The notes under the pieces are model-generated. The model made no database searches. It worked only from the letters and a program-made list of their open reading frames with translations, and was not told the DNA's origin. From Leisingera sp. S132 (GTDB taxonomy: Bacteria; Pseudomonadota; Alphaproteobacteria; Rhodobacterales; Rhodobacteraceae): DNA of 64,000 nt. Numbering within the stretch: the first letter of the stretch is position 1; every line of letters begins with the position of its first letter. The stretch lies in NCBI RefSeq assembly GCF_025144465.1, contig NZ_CP083553.1, forward strand, positions 2,416,001 to 2,480,000, given 5' to 3'. Positions 8,710-17,646 of this stretch are shown here, piece after piece. The position numbers and the translations under genes were made by a program.

Positions 8710-10524
8710 ATGACTGACCTCGCTCACATCCGCAATTTCTCCATCGTCGCCCATATCGACCATGGCAAATCCACCCTCGCTGACCGGCTCATCCAGGAGA
8801 CCGGAACGGTGAAGGACCGCGATATGAAGGAACAGCTGCTCGACGCCATGGACATCGAGCGCGAGCGCGGGATCACCATCAAGGCCAACACCGTGCGCAT
8901 CGACTACAAAGCGCAGGATGGCGAGACCTATGTCCTGAACCTGATCGACACCCCCGGCCACGTCGACTTTGCCTATGAGGTCTCCCGCTCCATGCGCGCG
9001 GTTGAGGGCTCGCTGCTGGTTGTCGACTCGACGCAAGGGGTGGAGGCGCAGACGCTTGCCAACGTCTATCAGGCGATTGAGGCGGATCATGAGATCGTCC
9101 CCGTCCTGAACAAGATCGACCTGCCCGCCTCCGACTGCGACCGGGTGGCGGAGCAGATCGAGGATGTGATCGGCATCGACGCCACCGGCGCCATTCAGGT
9201 CTCTGCCAAGACCGGCCAGGGCATCCGCGAAACGCTGGAGGCGATTGTCCAGCACCTGCCAGCCCCCGAGGGCACCCGCGACGCGCCGCTGAAGGCGATG
9301 CTGGTCGACAGCTGGTACGACAGCTACCTCGGCGTGATTGTTCTGGTCCGCATCATGGACGGCGTCCTCAAGAAGGGCATGCGGGTCAAGTTCATGTCGA
9401 ACAGCACCCTGCACCACGTCGACCGCATCGGCGTCTTCCGCCCTGCCATGCAGACCGTGGACGAACTGGGGCCGGGCGAGATCGGCTTCCTCACCGCCTC
9501 GATCAAGCAGGTGCGCGACACCCGCGTCGGCGACACCATCACCAATGACCGGGGCGGCTGCGAGGTGGCGCTGCCGGGCTTCAAACCCGCGCAGCCGGTG
9601 GTGTTCTGCGGCTTGTTCCCGGTCGACTCCGCCGAATTCGAGGACCTGCGCGACGCCATCGACAAGCTGGCGCTCAACGATGCGTCCTTCTCCTTTGAAA
9701 TGGAAACCTCCGCCGCGCTTGGCTTCGGCTTCCGCTGCGGTTTCCTCGGCCTGTTGCACCTGGAAGTGATCCGCGACCGGATCGAGCGCGAATACAACAT
9801 CGAGCTGATCACCACCGCGCCGAGCGTGATCTACCACGTCTACATGAAGGGCAAGGACAATGTGCCCGGCGAGATGATCGAGCTGCACAACCCCGCCGAC
9901 ATGCCCGACCCCTCCAAGGTCGACCACATCCAGGAGCCGCGCATCAAGGCGACCATCCTGGTGCCGGACGAATACCTGGGCGACGTGCTGAAGCTCTGCC
10001 AGGACCGCCGCGGCATCCAGATGGACCTGTCCTACGCCGGCTCCCGCGCCATGGTGGTCTATGACCTGCCGCTGAATGAGGTGGTGTTCGACTTCTACGA
10101 CCGGCTGAAATCGGTGACCAAGGGTTATGCCTCCTTCGACTACCAGATGACCGGCTACCGCCAGGACAACCTGGTCAAAATGTCGGTCTTGGTGAATGAC
10201 GAGCCGGTCGATGCGCTCTCCACCATGGTGCACCGCGACCGGGCCGAGATGCGCGGCCGGGCGATGTGCGAGAAGCTCAAGGAGCTGATCCCGCGCCACA
10301 TGTTCAAGATCCCGATCCAGGCCGCCATCGGCGGCAAGGTGATCGCCCGCGAGACCCTCTCGGCGCTGCGCAAGGACGTGACCGCCAAATGCTACGGCGG
10401 CGACGCCACCCGGAAGCGCAAGCTCCTGGACAAGCAGAAAGCGGGCAAGAAGAAGATGCGCCAGTTCGGCAAGGTGGACATCCCGCAGGAAGCGTTTATT
10501 TCCGCCCTCAAAATGGACAGCTGA
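8710..10524 (+). CDS. lepA: Elongation factor 4 (LepA), back-translocating GTPase
   Basis: LepA is a ribosome-associated translational GTPase implicated in ribosome biogenesis and back-translocation. The 604-residue product has the G-domain motifs AHIDHGKST (residues 14-22), DTPGHVDF and NKID, then EF-G-like domains II, III and V and the LepA-specific C-terminal domain ending [20 protein letters not shown]. The ATG at 8710 starts the family-typical [20 protein letters not shown]; an in-frame upstream ATG at 8593 would lie inside the divergent gene and add 39 unrelated residues. A strong terminator follows at 10633. Confidence 0.97.
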   Translation: MTDLAHIRNFSIVAHIDHGKSTLADRLIQETGTVKDRDMKEQLLDAMDIERERGITIKANTVRIDYKAQDGETYVLNLIDTPGHVDFAYEVSRSMRAVEGSLLVVDSTQGVEAQTLANVYQAIEADHEIVPVLNKIDLPASDCDRVAEQIEDVIGIDATGAIQVSAKTGQGIRETLEAIVQHLPAPEGTRDAPLKAMLVDSWYDSYLGVIVLVRIMDGVLKKGMRVKFMSNSTLHHVDRIGVFRPAMQTVDELGPGEIGFLTASIKQVRDTRVGDTITNDRGGCEVALPGFKPAQPVVFCGLFPVDSAEFEDLRDAIDKLALNDASFSFEMETSAALGFGFRCGFLGLLHLEVIRDRIEREYNIELITTAPSVIYHVYMKGKDNVPGEMIELHNPADMPDPSKVDHIQEPRIKATILVPDEYLGDVLKLCQDRRGIQMDLSYAGSRAMVVYDLPLNEVVFDFYDRLKSVTKGYASFDYQMTGYRQDNLVKMSVLVNDEPVDALSTMVHRDRAEMRGRAMCEKLKELIPRHMFKIPIQAAIGGKVIARETLSALRKDVTAKCYGGDATRKRKLLDKQKAGKKKMRQFGKVDIPQEAFISALKMDS

Positions 10525-10910
10525 GGCTGTCCAATTTGAGGGACGGCGGGCGAAAGCGGTTGGCGCAGCCAATTGCGTGCCCGCACCCCAGCATTCTGCG
10601 GCGGAAACGCAACCTATTCAGACAGTTGCAAGACGGGGCTTCGGCCCCGTTTTTTGTTTTTGGCCGATCCAAAGTCCCGCCCGGCTGAGAGGCCAGGCAG
10701 CGCCGATCCGCCCCTACGGGTGGACTTCCTTTTGGTCGTGAAGATGCACTGAATAAGTCAATTGACTTAGCAAATTCGAAGCGCCCGTTGTCCACTGGAA
10801 ACAAACTCAACGGAGAGGGGGAGTGGTTGAATTTCCATGCTGCAAATGGTTGAATGGATAACGGGTGGGAAACCAGTTTTACTATGTGCGCAGGGTGGGG
10901 GAGAAGTGTG
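10525..10910. other. intergenic region after lepA
   Basis: The stretch holds the lepA terminator (10633-10656) and a 16-bp perfect palindrome TAAGTCAATTGACTTA (10754-10769). Composition drops to AT-rich beyond about 10740, marking the edge of the next, accessory gene. No additional gene is evident. Confidence 0.6.
10633..10656 (+). terminator. Rho-independent terminator of lepA
   Basis: ACGGGGC-TTCG-GCCCCGT stem-loop (10633-10650) with a UUCG-type tetraloop, followed by a T run broken by one G. Confidence 0.85.
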
Positions 10911-12095
10911 ATGGACGACCCAGATACTTTTGAGCAGTTTTCGTATGATCAGGCTTTGAAGCGTGTTACTGACCTCAACAAGTTTTCATTCAACTATAGG
11001 TTTCTGTTCGCCTCGATTGTGGCAGGATACTACACTGCAATTAACTTTATCGTTGGGGGCGTTGGTGAGCCGTCAGTACTGTCCTCATTAGACTTTTACA
11101 TTGTTTCGCTGTTGGCTGTAACAGTAGCCGCCTTTTGCGGCATTGTGGTGATTTCCTTTTTTGACTTCATCTTTCAAGAGTTGATCGAAAATGCCTTGCG
11201 TAGCGTCACTGCTATCGAGAGCAGATATCCAAACGAGAACGCGGGGTTTGCTTTTATATCAAATAAGGGTGGAAAAACAGTTTCGCTTAGAATTTCTGTA
11301 GTGATGACACTGTTCTACTCTATTCCGGCTTGGTGCTTGCTGGGGGTGGTGATCCTGTTGTGCGCGTTTTGCTTTTCTGAAGCTGGAGATCCGACATTTG
11401 ATTATTTCTCTAAAGCAATTTGCAGCAACTTTAAGAAAGGGGGAGTGGCTTCGGATCTTAGTTCGTGGGGTGTATCACAGGGTGGTCAAATCATTTGCAG
11501 CGGTGAATCTTATTCTTACACTGTCAGTTCTTGGGTTCGGAACTTGGCTAGTTTTTCCCTAATTGTAACAATAGTTTTATCGATCTATTTTACTTATTTT
11601 TCTGTCTGGCGAATTTACATACGCTTTGCCTTGATGTGTCAGTCGTATTTCGAGATGGAGGAAAAAAGGATCGCTCAAGCAAAAAAGGACGAGGATGGTG
11701 GAGGTAATACTGAGGCAGTAGGTGAGCCAGTTGAAGCGGGGCGTCGCTCGTGTAGTAAGAGTCGTCCATGTCTTGGCTGGTGCCTTGCCGGCTTATGGGT
11801 TCGGATTGCACAGTTGCTCGCTGAGGGTTATCGGAAAGTAGTAATTTTTCTCGGGCCGGCGAAAGTACGGAATGATGATCGTCTTCTCCCGGGTAGGATT
11901 CTACACTTGTTATTGGGGTGTTATGTTCGAGGTTTTCGAGGGAGGGATAAATTCACCCAGAACATCAATATTTTCTTTCGTTGGCTAGGGGGGGTGCTTT
12001 TCGTTTTTGTTTTCTTGGGTCTGCTGTTTATTCTGTTCGCGAGCGTCTCTGTCGAAAGCATTTTTAATGTTCTGATGTATAAAGCAATTGGTTAG
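10911..12095 (+). CDS. Unrecognised multi-pass membrane protein, AT-rich
   Basis: A 394-residue protein with four or more hydrophobic helices: FLFASIVAGYYTAINFIVGG, FYIVSLLAVTVAAFCGIVVI, LFYSIPAWCLLGVVILLCAF, SLIVTIVLSIYFTYFSVW and a C-terminal VLFVFVFLGLLFILFA. Between the last two is a charged cytoplasmic segment with a Glu/Lys helix and a Cys-containing linker. No family is recognised. The ATG at 10911 is preferred to 10854 because GGGGGAG lies about 8 nt upstream. Base composition is much lower in GC than the neighbours, which points to acquisition by transfer. It stands alone between lepA and small core genes. Confidence 0.7.
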   Translation: MDDPDTFEQFSYDQALKRVTDLNKFSFNYRFLFASIVAGYYTAINFIVGGVGEPSVLSSLDFYIVSLLAVTVAAFCGIVVISFFDFIFQELIENALRSVTAIESRYPNENAGFAFISNKGGKTVSLRISVVMTLFYSIPAWCLLGVVILLCAFCFSEAGDPTFDYFSKAICSNFKKGGVASDLSSWGVSQGGQIICSGESYSYTVSSWVRNLASFSLIVTIVLSIYFTYFSVWRIYIRFALMCQSYFEMEEKRIAQAKKDEDGGGNTEAVGEPVEAGRRSCSKSRPCLGWCLAGLWVRIAQLLAEGYRKVVIFLGPAKVRNDDRLLPGRILHLLLGCYVRGFRGRDKFTQNINIFFRWLGGVLFVFVFLGLLFILFASVSVESIFNVLMYKAIG

Positions 12096-12281
12096 TAGGT
12101 TGAAGGAAATGCCGTTCTTAAGGCCTCCCTCACTCCCCGCAGAGCGGGCAATCCTGCCCACCACCGCCACCGCCCCCATGCGCCACTCTCCGCCCATCCG
12201 CCGCCGCCCCGCAACTCTCCGACTGAAAACCCACCCGTTCCATGCTATCCTCAACCCCGTTCATCTGGGGAGGATAACACC

Positions 12282-12521
12282 ATGAAACACCTGACTTTGG
12301 CCGCTGCGTTCGCGCTCTTGGCGTCGCCGCTTCTGGCCGGGCAATGCCCCGCCGACATTGCCGCCATCGACGCCGCGCTGGCCGCAGGGACCGAACTGTC
12401 GGAGGAGGATCTGGCAACCGTCCAGGAGTTGCGCGACGAGGGGCAGAGCCTGCATGACAGCGGCGACCATGCCAGCTCGGTTGCGGCCCTGGCGGAAGCC
12501 AAGGCGATGCTGGGGATCTGA
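12282..12521 (+). CDS. Small secreted protein
   Basis: A 79-residue protein with a clear signal peptide (MKHLTLAAAFALLASPLLAG, cleavage near residue 19) followed by a short acidic helical domain with one cysteine (QCPADIAAIDAAL) and repeated Ala/Glu/Asp helices. GGGGAGGA lies 7-8 nt before the ATG. It is probably periplasmic. I know of similar small proteins in Rhodobacteraceae but no assigned function. It converges on the entericidin-like gene, sharing a bidirectional terminator. Confidence 0.75.
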   Translation: MKHLTLAAAFALLASPLLAGQCPADIAAIDAALAAGTELSEEDLATVQELRDEGQSLHDSGDHASSVAALAEAKAMLGI

Positions 12522-12540
12522 GGCCCCGCAGCTGAAACAG

Positions 12541-12570
12541 AAAACGCCCGGCGGGACACCGGGCGTTTTT
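12541..12570. terminator. bidirectional terminator
   Basis: AAAACGCCCG (12541-12550) pairs with CGGGCGTTTT (from 12560), giving A and T runs on both sides. It lies between convergent genes ending at 12521 and 12604, so it can serve both. Confidence 0.85.
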
Positions 12571-12603
12571 CGTGTTTGCGGCGGGTTCCGGCGCTCAGGC
12601 CGC

Positions 12604-12741
12604 TCAGAAGCTGTTCTGCACGTCCTGGGCGGCGCCGCTGATCGCGTTGCCGGCCTTGGAAATGTCGCGCCCCGCGCCCTTGGCGGTCTCGCAGGCTGCC
12701 AGCCCCAGCAGCATCAGTGCGCAGGCAAAAATCCGCATCAT
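12604..12741 (-). CDS. Entericidin A/B-family small lipoprotein
   Basis: A 45-residue protein beginning MMRIFACALMLLG with the lipobox LAAC, so the mature product is a lipoprotein of about 28 residues. The rest (ETAKGAGRDISKAGNAISGA) is the amphipathic helix typical of entericidins, small membrane lipoproteins linked to stress and programmed lysis in enterobacteria; their role in alphaproteobacteria is unclear. GGAGGA lies 9 nt upstream of the ATG at 12741. Confidence 0.85.
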   Translation of the reverse strand: MMRIFACALMLLGLAACETAKGAGRDISKAGNAISGAAQDVQNSF

Positions 12742-12822
12742 TCCGGTCACTCCTCCAGTCTGCTCTCTCTTGCGGAAATGTCTAGCAAGCCATCCGCGCG
12801 CCGGCCAGAGGCTTTGACGCGG

Positions 12823-12836
12823 TTGAGCGAGGTCAA
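12823..12836 (+). promoter_or_regulatory. candidate FNR/FnrL-like box upstream of second DksA-like gene
   Basis: TTGAGCGAGGTCAA has the TTGA-N6-TCAA dyad of FNR-type sites, with two departures from the TTGAT/ATCAA consensus. It ends 59 nt before the ATG at 12896, almost the same spacing as the box before the paralogue at 7236. Confidence 0.45.
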
Positions 12837-12895
12837 GGCCGCGGGGGGGCGCGCCGGGGTAGGATTTGGCGGACCCGAAAACAGGAGGCAGAGCC

Positions 12896-13222
12896 ATGGA
12901 CCTTACGACCCGCAAACAGGCGCTGGAGGCGCGCCGCGCAGAGCTGACCGGGCATCTGAGCAAGGTCGAGCACACGCTGGACGCGCCGATGCCGCAGGAC
13001 TGGGAGGACCGCGCGTCGGAGCGGCAGGGCGACGAGGTGCTGGAAAGCCTCGGCAACGCAGAGCTGGACGAGCTGCGCCGGATTGATGCTGCGCTGGAGC
13101 GGATCAAGGCGGGCACCTATGGCCTCTGCGCGGCATGCGGCGGGCGGATCTCGGACGCGCGGCTGGACCTGCTGCCCGCCGCCCCGCTGTGCAAGACCTG
13201 CGCCGCCGAGGCCGCAGGGTAA
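12896..13222 (+). CDS. DksA/TraR-type zinc-finger protein
   Basis: A 108-residue paralogue of the protein at 6922-7236. It has the zinc finger CAAC...CKTC at the C-terminus and an N-terminal coiled-coil arm (MDLTTRKQALEARRAEL). Unlike the other copy it keeps an acidic tip motif, DWEDRA at residues 35-40, matching the DxxDxA of DksA that acts at the polymerase active site. It is therefore the better candidate for a transcription modulator. The ATG at 12896 follows CAGGAGGCAGAGCC; an upstream in-frame ATG at 12866 lacks such a site. Confidence 0.88.
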   Translation: MDLTTRKQALEARRAELTGHLSKVEHTLDAPMPQDWEDRASERQGDEVLESLGNAELDELRRIDAALERIKAGTYGLCAACGGRISDARLDLLPAAPLCKTCAAEAAG

Positions 13223-13437
13223 AGCGCGGGCGCCAGGCGCATCCCTCCGGCGCGGGCGGCCGGGAACACTTGGCGGGCGGCGGGGCACGGACGGCCCCTG
13301 CCCGCCGCGCGCCGCTGCCAAAACCCGGCAAATTCTCCGCGCCTCCTGCACGGCTGCGCAAAATGCGCTATAGTGCATCCGTACCGCGAGACGCGCGCCC
13401 CTGTGACGGAAGACACCAGCAAAGGAGGACGATCCGC

Positions 13438-13620
13438 ATGGATGCAATCAAAGCCACTGAATATGCCCGCGCGCTCTACAGCGCGCATGGCGACAAGGCC
13501 GAGGCCGAGGCCGCGCAGAAGATGCGCGCCTGCCAGGAGGCCGGCAAGGACAGCGAGGCGGCAGACTGGAAAGCCGTCCGCCAGGCCGTCCGCGCGATGC
13601 GCGGGCCGAACCAGACCTGA
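13438..13620 (+). CDS. Conserved 60-residue protein
   Basis: A small charged helical protein (MDAIKATEYARALYSAHGDK at the start, RAMRGPNQT at the end). AAAGGAGG lies about 9 nt before the ATG, an excellent ribosome binding site. I recall close relatives across Rhodobacteraceae with the same AHGDKAEAEAAQK core; no function is known. It has no signal peptide or cysteines. Confidence 0.8.
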   Translation: MDAIKATEYARALYSAHGDKAEAEAAQKMRACQEAGKDSEAADWKAVRQAVRAMRGPNQT

Positions 13621-13769
13621 GCAAAACCAGCGCTGGAGGGCCGTGGCACAGGGCGCTCCAGCCGCCTTCACTCCCCGTTTACCACGATTGAAAACGGCAC
13701 CGGATTGCGCCATACTGCGGCCAATTCCGCGGGCAGCAGACCCGCGCGCCAAAAACGGGGCATGAGCAG

Positions 13770-14081
13770 ATGAAAACTTTCCTGACCACCGCGCTGTGCG
13801 CCGGCTTTCTGGCCGCACTGGCACCTGCAGACGCCGGGGCCGGCGCCATTGAACGCGCCTGCCGCCAGTCGGACCGCACTGCGGCCTCGCCTGCCTTGTG
13901 CAACTGCATTCAGAAAGTTGCCAACGTCAGCCTGACCGCATCGGAGCGCAAGACAGTCTCCAAGTGGTTTGCCGATCCGCATCAGGCCCAGGTGGTGCGC
14001 CAGTCCTCCAACCGCAGCGACGAGCGGCTGTGGCTGCGCTACAAGGCCTTTGGCGACCACGCGGCACGCAGCTGCGGCTGA
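13770..14081 (+). CDS. Small secreted cysteine-containing protein
   Basis: A 103-residue protein with a signal peptide (MKTFLTTALCAGFLAAL, cleavage near residue 22-24). The mature part has four cysteines (ERACRQ, ALCNCIQ, RSCG), compatible with two disulfides, and the family-like run SLTASERKTVSKWF followed by a basic patch. It is likely periplasmic. I have seen homologues in roseobacters without a firm function. A terminator follows at 14109. Confidence 0.75.
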   Translation: MKTFLTTALCAGFLAALAPADAGAGAIERACRQSDRTAASPALCNCIQKVANVSLTASERKTVSKWFADPHQAQVVRQSSNRSDERLWLRYKAFGDHAARSCG

Positions 14082-14108
14082 GGCTGAGGCACAGCATCAG
14101 GATGATTG

Positions 14109-14137
14109 AGGGCGCTCCCGCGGGGCGCCCTTTTTTG
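14109..14137 (+). terminator. Rho-independent terminator
   Basis: GGGCGCTCCC...GGGGCGCCC stem followed by TTTTTT, about 28 nt after the stop at 14081. The remaining 200 nt before the LysR gene show no further gene. Confidence 0.7.
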
Positions 14138-14355
14138 ACGGGCTTGCGGCCTGGCCGCTGCGCTGTGCAACGGCGGCGCGCGGCGGTCTGCTGCCTTGAT
14201 CCGCGCGGGGTGCGGCACCGCGGCCCGGAGCGCCGTTTCATTTGATGCATCCGCGCTGCGGCATTTTCGCAAGGGGGAAAGACTGCGGCATTGCCACCCT
14301 TGACCCGCGCAGCCCCAAACCGCAAAGAACGGCCTAAGGTATTGGAGCAGTTGAT

Positions 14356-15321
14356 ATGTTGATCAAGGGCGTTTCCTTACGCGGGCTGGAAGTGTTTGAG
14401 GCGCTGGCCAAGACCGGTTCCGTGGCGCAGGCCGCCGAGATGACCGGGCTCAGCCAGCCGGCCGTCAGCCAGCAGATGCGCAACCTGGAGAAGGCGCTCG
14501 ACAGCGAGCTGATCGACCATGGCCGCCGCCCGATGGTGCTGACTGCTGCCGGGCGCAGTTTTCTGGCCCGGACCGAGGCGGTGCTGGGCGAGTTGCGGCT
14601 GGCCCAGAGCGAGCTGACGGTGATGGACCTGACCCACCTGCAGGCGCTGTCGATCGGGCTGATCGATGACTTCGACAATGATCTGACGCCGCGGCTGGCC
14701 ACTATTCTTGCGGACAGCCTGACGCAATGCCGGTTCAAGATGATCACCGCCTCCAGCCATGATGTGGTGCGGGCGATGGAAGCGCGGGAGCTGCATATCG
14801 CCATTGCCGCCACTGCCGGGGGCGTGCGCGAAGGGCTGGTGGAATACCCGCTGGTGCGCGATCCCTTCATCCTGGTGGCACCGCGCGGCGCGGTCTCGGA
14901 TGCGGCGCAGGCGGCGGATCAGCTGCAGGACCTGCCGTTCCTGCGCTATGCCCGCGAGCAGCTGATCTCGCAGCAGATCGAGGGGCTGCTGGGACGCCAG
15001 AAGCTGGAGTTCGAAAACCGGTTTGAGGTCGGCTCGCATCTGGCGCTGATGGCGATGGTGGCGCGGCGGATCGGCTGGGCCATCACCACGCCGCTGGGGT
15101 ACATGCGCGCGGGCCGCTTCCACGACCAGATCGACGCCTTCCCGCTGCCGTTCGGGGAGATGTCGCGGACGATCTCCTTGTTCACCGCTGCCGACTGGGC
15201 CGACCGGGTGCCGCGGGATGTGGCGGAGACTGTGCGCCGCCTGGTGCAGAGCCATATGATCGACCCTGCGGTGCAGCAGATGCCGTTCCTGGCGGGCGGT
15301 TTCCGGGTTATTGCGGAGTGA
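14356..15321 (+). CDS. LysR-family transcriptional regulator
   Basis: A 321-residue LTTR. The N-terminal winged helix-turn-helix covers residues about 6-65 (LRGLEVFEALAKTGSVAQAA, GLSQPAVSQQMRNLEKAL), followed by the linker helix and a periplasmic-binding-like effector domain (from about 95). The helix-turn-helix is typical, with QPAVSQQ contacting DNA. Its target is not evident: the next gene is convergent and the upstream gene is unrelated. GGAG lies about 9 nt before the ATG. Confidence 0.93.
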   Translation: MLIKGVSLRGLEVFEALAKTGSVAQAAEMTGLSQPAVSQQMRNLEKALDSELIDHGRRPMVLTAAGRSFLARTEAVLGELRLAQSELTVMDLTHLQALSIGLIDDFDNDLTPRLATILADSLTQCRFKMITASSHDVVRAMEARELHIAIAATAGGVREGLVEYPLVRDPFILVAPRGAVSDAAQAADQLQDLPFLRYAREQLISQQIEGLLGRQKLEFENRFEVGSHLALMAMVARRIGWAITTPLGYMRAGRFHDQIDAFPLPFGEMSRTISLFTAADWADRVPRDVAETVRRLVQSHMIDPAVQQMPFLAGGFRVIAE

Positions 15322-15322
15322 T

Positions 15323-15760
15323 TTAAAGCGCCGCCTTTAGGCCCTGGGCAGCCTGTTCGATCAGGTCCAGGCAGCCGTCGAAGTCGCGGGTGTAATAGGG
15401 ATCCGGCACATGGTCCGCCCCGGTCTCCGGCGCGTAGTCGGTGAACAGGTGCACCGGGGTGCTGCTGCCTGCCGGGCGCAGGGCTTCGATGTTTTCCAGG
15501 TTGCCGTCATCCATGGCGATGATCAGGTCGAAGCTCTCGAAATCGCCGCGCCGGAACTGCCGGGCGCGCAGGTCCGAGATATCCAGCCCCCGCGCCGTTA
15601 CCGCCGCCTGCATCGGGCCGTAGGGCGGCTCTCCGGCGTGGTAGGACGCGGTGCCCGCGCTGTCGGTCTCGGCTTCCGGGCAGAGCGCGCGGAACACGCC
15701 CTCGGCCGCTGGCGAGCGGCAGATGTTTCCTAGGCAGACAAACAGAATACGGGTAGGCAT
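15323..15760 (-). CDS. Low-molecular-weight protein tyrosine phosphatase
   Basis: A 145-residue LMW-PTP. The catalytic P-loop CLGNICRS carries Cys9 and Arg15 in the CX5R arrangement, and the general-acid loop is DPYY near residue 117-120. The family dephosphorylates tyrosine on proteins, or arginine in some Gram-positives. The ATG at 15760 is preferred to a far upstream start because it opens MPTRILFVCLGN, the conserved N-terminus. The gene is divergent from the sirtuin gene, with 49 nt between starts. Confidence 0.93.
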   Translation of the reverse strand: MPTRILFVCLGNICRSPAAEGVFRALCPEAETDSAGTASYHAGEPPYGPMQAAVTARGLDISDLRARQFRRGDFESFDLIIAMDDGNLENIEALRPAGSSTPVHLFTDYAPETGADHVPDPYYTRDFDGCLDLIEQAAQGLKAAL

Positions 15761-15809
15761 GGGCAAGGGGCTCCTTTGGGCAAAGCCAGTGATAGGAGGT
15801 TTAGGCGCA

Positions 15810-16523
15810 ATGGAAAAGAGGACTGCGGAAAAGAGCGCGAAGATCGTCATCCTGACCGGCGCCGGGATTTCCGCCGAGAGCGGGCTGGGCACCTTCCGCG
15901 ATGAGGGCGGCCTGTGGGCGCAGCACCGGATCGAGGATGTGGCAACGCCGGAAGGCTTTGCGCGCAATCCGGACCTGGTGCATGGCTTCTACAATGCGCG
16001 GCGCGTTCAGGCAGCGGGCGCAGACCCCAACCCTGCGCATCGGGCGCTGGCGCGGCTGCAGCAGGAGCATCCGGGCGAAGTGGTGATCGTCACCCAGAAT
16101 GTCGACGGGCTGCATGAGGCCGGCGGCGCGCAAAACGTTCTGCACATGCACGGCACTTTGGCGGGTGCGCTCTGCGCTGCCTGCGGCCACCGCTGGGCTG
16201 CGCCGATGGAAATGCAGACCGGCCAGCCCTGCCCTGCCTGCGCGGCACCGGCCGGGCGGCCCGATGTGGTCTGGTTCGGCGAGATGCCGTATTTCATGGA
16301 GGAGATCTATGCGCATCTGGCAGAGGCAGCCATCTTTGCCGCCATCGGCACCTCGGGTGAAGTCTACCCCGCCGCGGCCTTTGTCGACGAGGCGCATCTG
16401 GCGGGCGCCCAAACGGTGGAATTGAACCTGGAGCCCTCCGCCACCGTCTCCCGCTTTGCAGAGCGCCGCTTTGGCCCGGCCAGCGGGATCGTGCCTGCCT
16501 GGGTGGCGGAACTGCTGGGCTGA
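15810..16523 (+). CDS. cobB: Sirtuin (CobB-type NAD-dependent protein deacylase)
   Basis: A 237-residue SIR2 enzyme that removes acyl groups from lysines using NAD. Visible motifs are GAGISAESG (17-25), QNVDGLH, the catalytic His in LHMHGTL, and the zinc-binding cysteines CAAC and CPAC. The segment FYNARR supplies Tyr61 and Arg64, the Tyr-x-x-Arg pair that marks class III sirtuins with desuccinylase/demalonylase activity. The ATG at 15810 follows AGGAGGT. A possible terminator is at 16534-16560. Confidence 0.94.
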   Translation: MEKRTAEKSAKIVILTGAGISAESGLGTFRDEGGLWAQHRIEDVATPEGFARNPDLVHGFYNARRVQAAGADPNPAHRALARLQQEHPGEVVIVTQNVDGLHEAGGAQNVLHMHGTLAGALCAACGHRWAAPMEMQTGQPCPACAAPAGRPDVVWFGEMPYFMEEIYAHLAEAAIFAAIGTSGEVYPAAAFVDEAHLAGAQTVELNLEPSATVSRFAERRFGPASGIVPAWVAELLG

Positions 16524-16533
16524 GCCCAGGCGG

Positions 16534-16560
16534 CAAAAAGCCCGCCACGGGGCGGGATTT
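16534..16560 (+). terminator. weak terminator after cobB
   Basis: CCCGCC (16541-16546) pairs with GGCGGG (16551-16556), flanked by AAAAAG and ATTTGGG. The T run is poor. Confidence 0.35.
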
Positions 16561-16619
16561 GGGCGCGAAGGAGGGCCGCAGCGCGGCCTGACGCCGCGCC
16601 CGCCCTGCCCGTCACGGCA

Positions 16620-17102
16620 TCAGTTGGAGTGGGCGGAATGGTCTCCGTGGCCTTCCGCCTTGCGCTCCAGATCCACCGGCACCTCGACCTCGATCTCTCC
16701 GGCCTTCTCGAACACCAGGGTGAGTTTGACCATGTCACCGTGGTTCAGCGGCTGGCTCAGGCCCATGAACATCACGTGATCGCCGCCGCGCATCAGCATA
16801 TGGGTCGCGCCTGCGGGCACCGCAAATCCTTCCTCCACATGCATCATCTTCATGACGCCGTCATCGCCTTCCTTGTGGGTGTGCAGCTGCACCTTGGCGG
16901 CCACGTCGGAACGCACGTCGATCAGCTGATCATCGGCCTCGCCCTTGTTCATGATCTCCATGAAGGCGGCCCCGGCCTTGGCCGTGGGCGAAGACACCCG
17001 CGCGTATTGGCCGTGCACCATGATCATAGCATCGCCCGCAAAGGCAGAAGTGGCAAAGGCAGCAGCAGCCGCAGCTGCAAAGACAACAGACTTCAGGGAC
17101 AT
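16620..17102 (-). CDS. Periplasmic copper chaperone PCu(A)C
   Basis: PCuAC proteins carry Cu(I) in the periplasm and help assemble CuA and CuB centres of cytochrome oxidase. The product is 160 residues with a signal peptide (SLKSVVFAAAAAAAFATSAFA, cleaved near AFAG). The metal motif is visible as HTHKEGDDGVMKM followed by DHVMFMG, matching the H-Met-rich HxM pattern. The C-terminus is His-rich (EGHGDHSAHSN), perhaps an extra metal tail. The ATG at 17102 follows AGGAGA at 6 nt. A DUF2946-like gene lies 54 nt upstream on the same strand. Confidence 0.9.
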   Translation of the reverse strand: MSLKSVVFAAAAAAAFATSAFAGDAMIMVHGQYARVSSPTAKAGAAFMEIMNKGEADDQLIDVRSDVAAKVQLHTHKEGDDGVMKMMHVEEGFAVPAGATHMLMRGGDHVMFMGLSQPLNHGDMVKLTLVFEKAGEIEVEVPVDLERKAEGHGDHSAHSN

Positions 17103-17156
17103 GTTCTGTCTCCTCATAGTTGGGTTTTCAAATTTCAGATGGGTAATGGGTGGCCG

Positions 17157-17507
17157 TCAGGCAGCGGCCGGCGGTGCGCGGGCGGTTGCACGCAGACGAT
17201 GCAGCACAGAAGCCAGCGCAGCCACCTGCCCTGCGGCGATCTCGCTGCAGGCTGCAACCGGCAGCACCAGCCCCGCAGGCTGCGCCACGGCGTCCAGCAC
17301 ATGCATCACGCAGTCGGGGCAATTGTGCGGCGGCTTGGCCGGCTGGCCGTCGCTGTCCACATAGACGGTGACCGGGCCGGTGCCGGTGCAGATCACCATC
17401 TGGCCCGCAGCGTTACCTTCCCCCTGCCGCGCAGCGGCGCTGTGCGCCGTCAGGGCAACAGTCAGGGCCAGGAACAGGCCAAGGAATATGCGCAAGGCGG
17501 GTATCAT
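17157..17507 (-). CDS. DUF2946-like secreted protein, copper-associated
   Basis: A 116-residue protein with an N-terminal signal or anchor (MIPALRIFLGLFLALTVALT). It has the family run QMVICTGTGPVTVYVDSDG, a cysteine pair HNCPDC, and a C-terminus ending ARAPPAAA, which I associate with DUF2946 proteins that often sit beside PCuAC or other copper genes. The ATG at 17507 is chosen; the longer frame would need a TTG at 17528. The ribosome binding site is weak. It probably forms an operon with the copper chaperone gene downstream. Confidence 0.75.
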   Translation of the reverse strand: MIPALRIFLGLFLALTVALTAHSAAARQGEGNAAGQMVICTGTGPVTVYVDSDGQPAKPPHNCPDCVMHVLDAVAQPAGLVLPVAACSEIAAGQVAALASVLHRLRATARAPPAAA

Positions 17508-17578
17508 CACAGGCAGATATGCCCCCAAGGCGCGCGGCCTGCAAGGCCCGGCTCTGCGGCAGATTGCGCAAACGCAAA

Positions 17579-17606
17579 CACCGCGCAGAGTTGCCCCTGC
17601 GCGGTG
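17579..17606 (-). terminator. hairpin downstream of rpmB
   Basis: CACCGCGCAG (17579-17588) pairs perfectly with CTGCGCGGTG (17597-17606). It lies 41 nt past the rpmB stop. The tail TTTGCGTTTG is only moderately T-rich. Confidence 0.6.
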
Positions 17607-17646
17607 TCTATTAATCCGATCCGGTGAAGGGATCAGGCCAGGTTGA

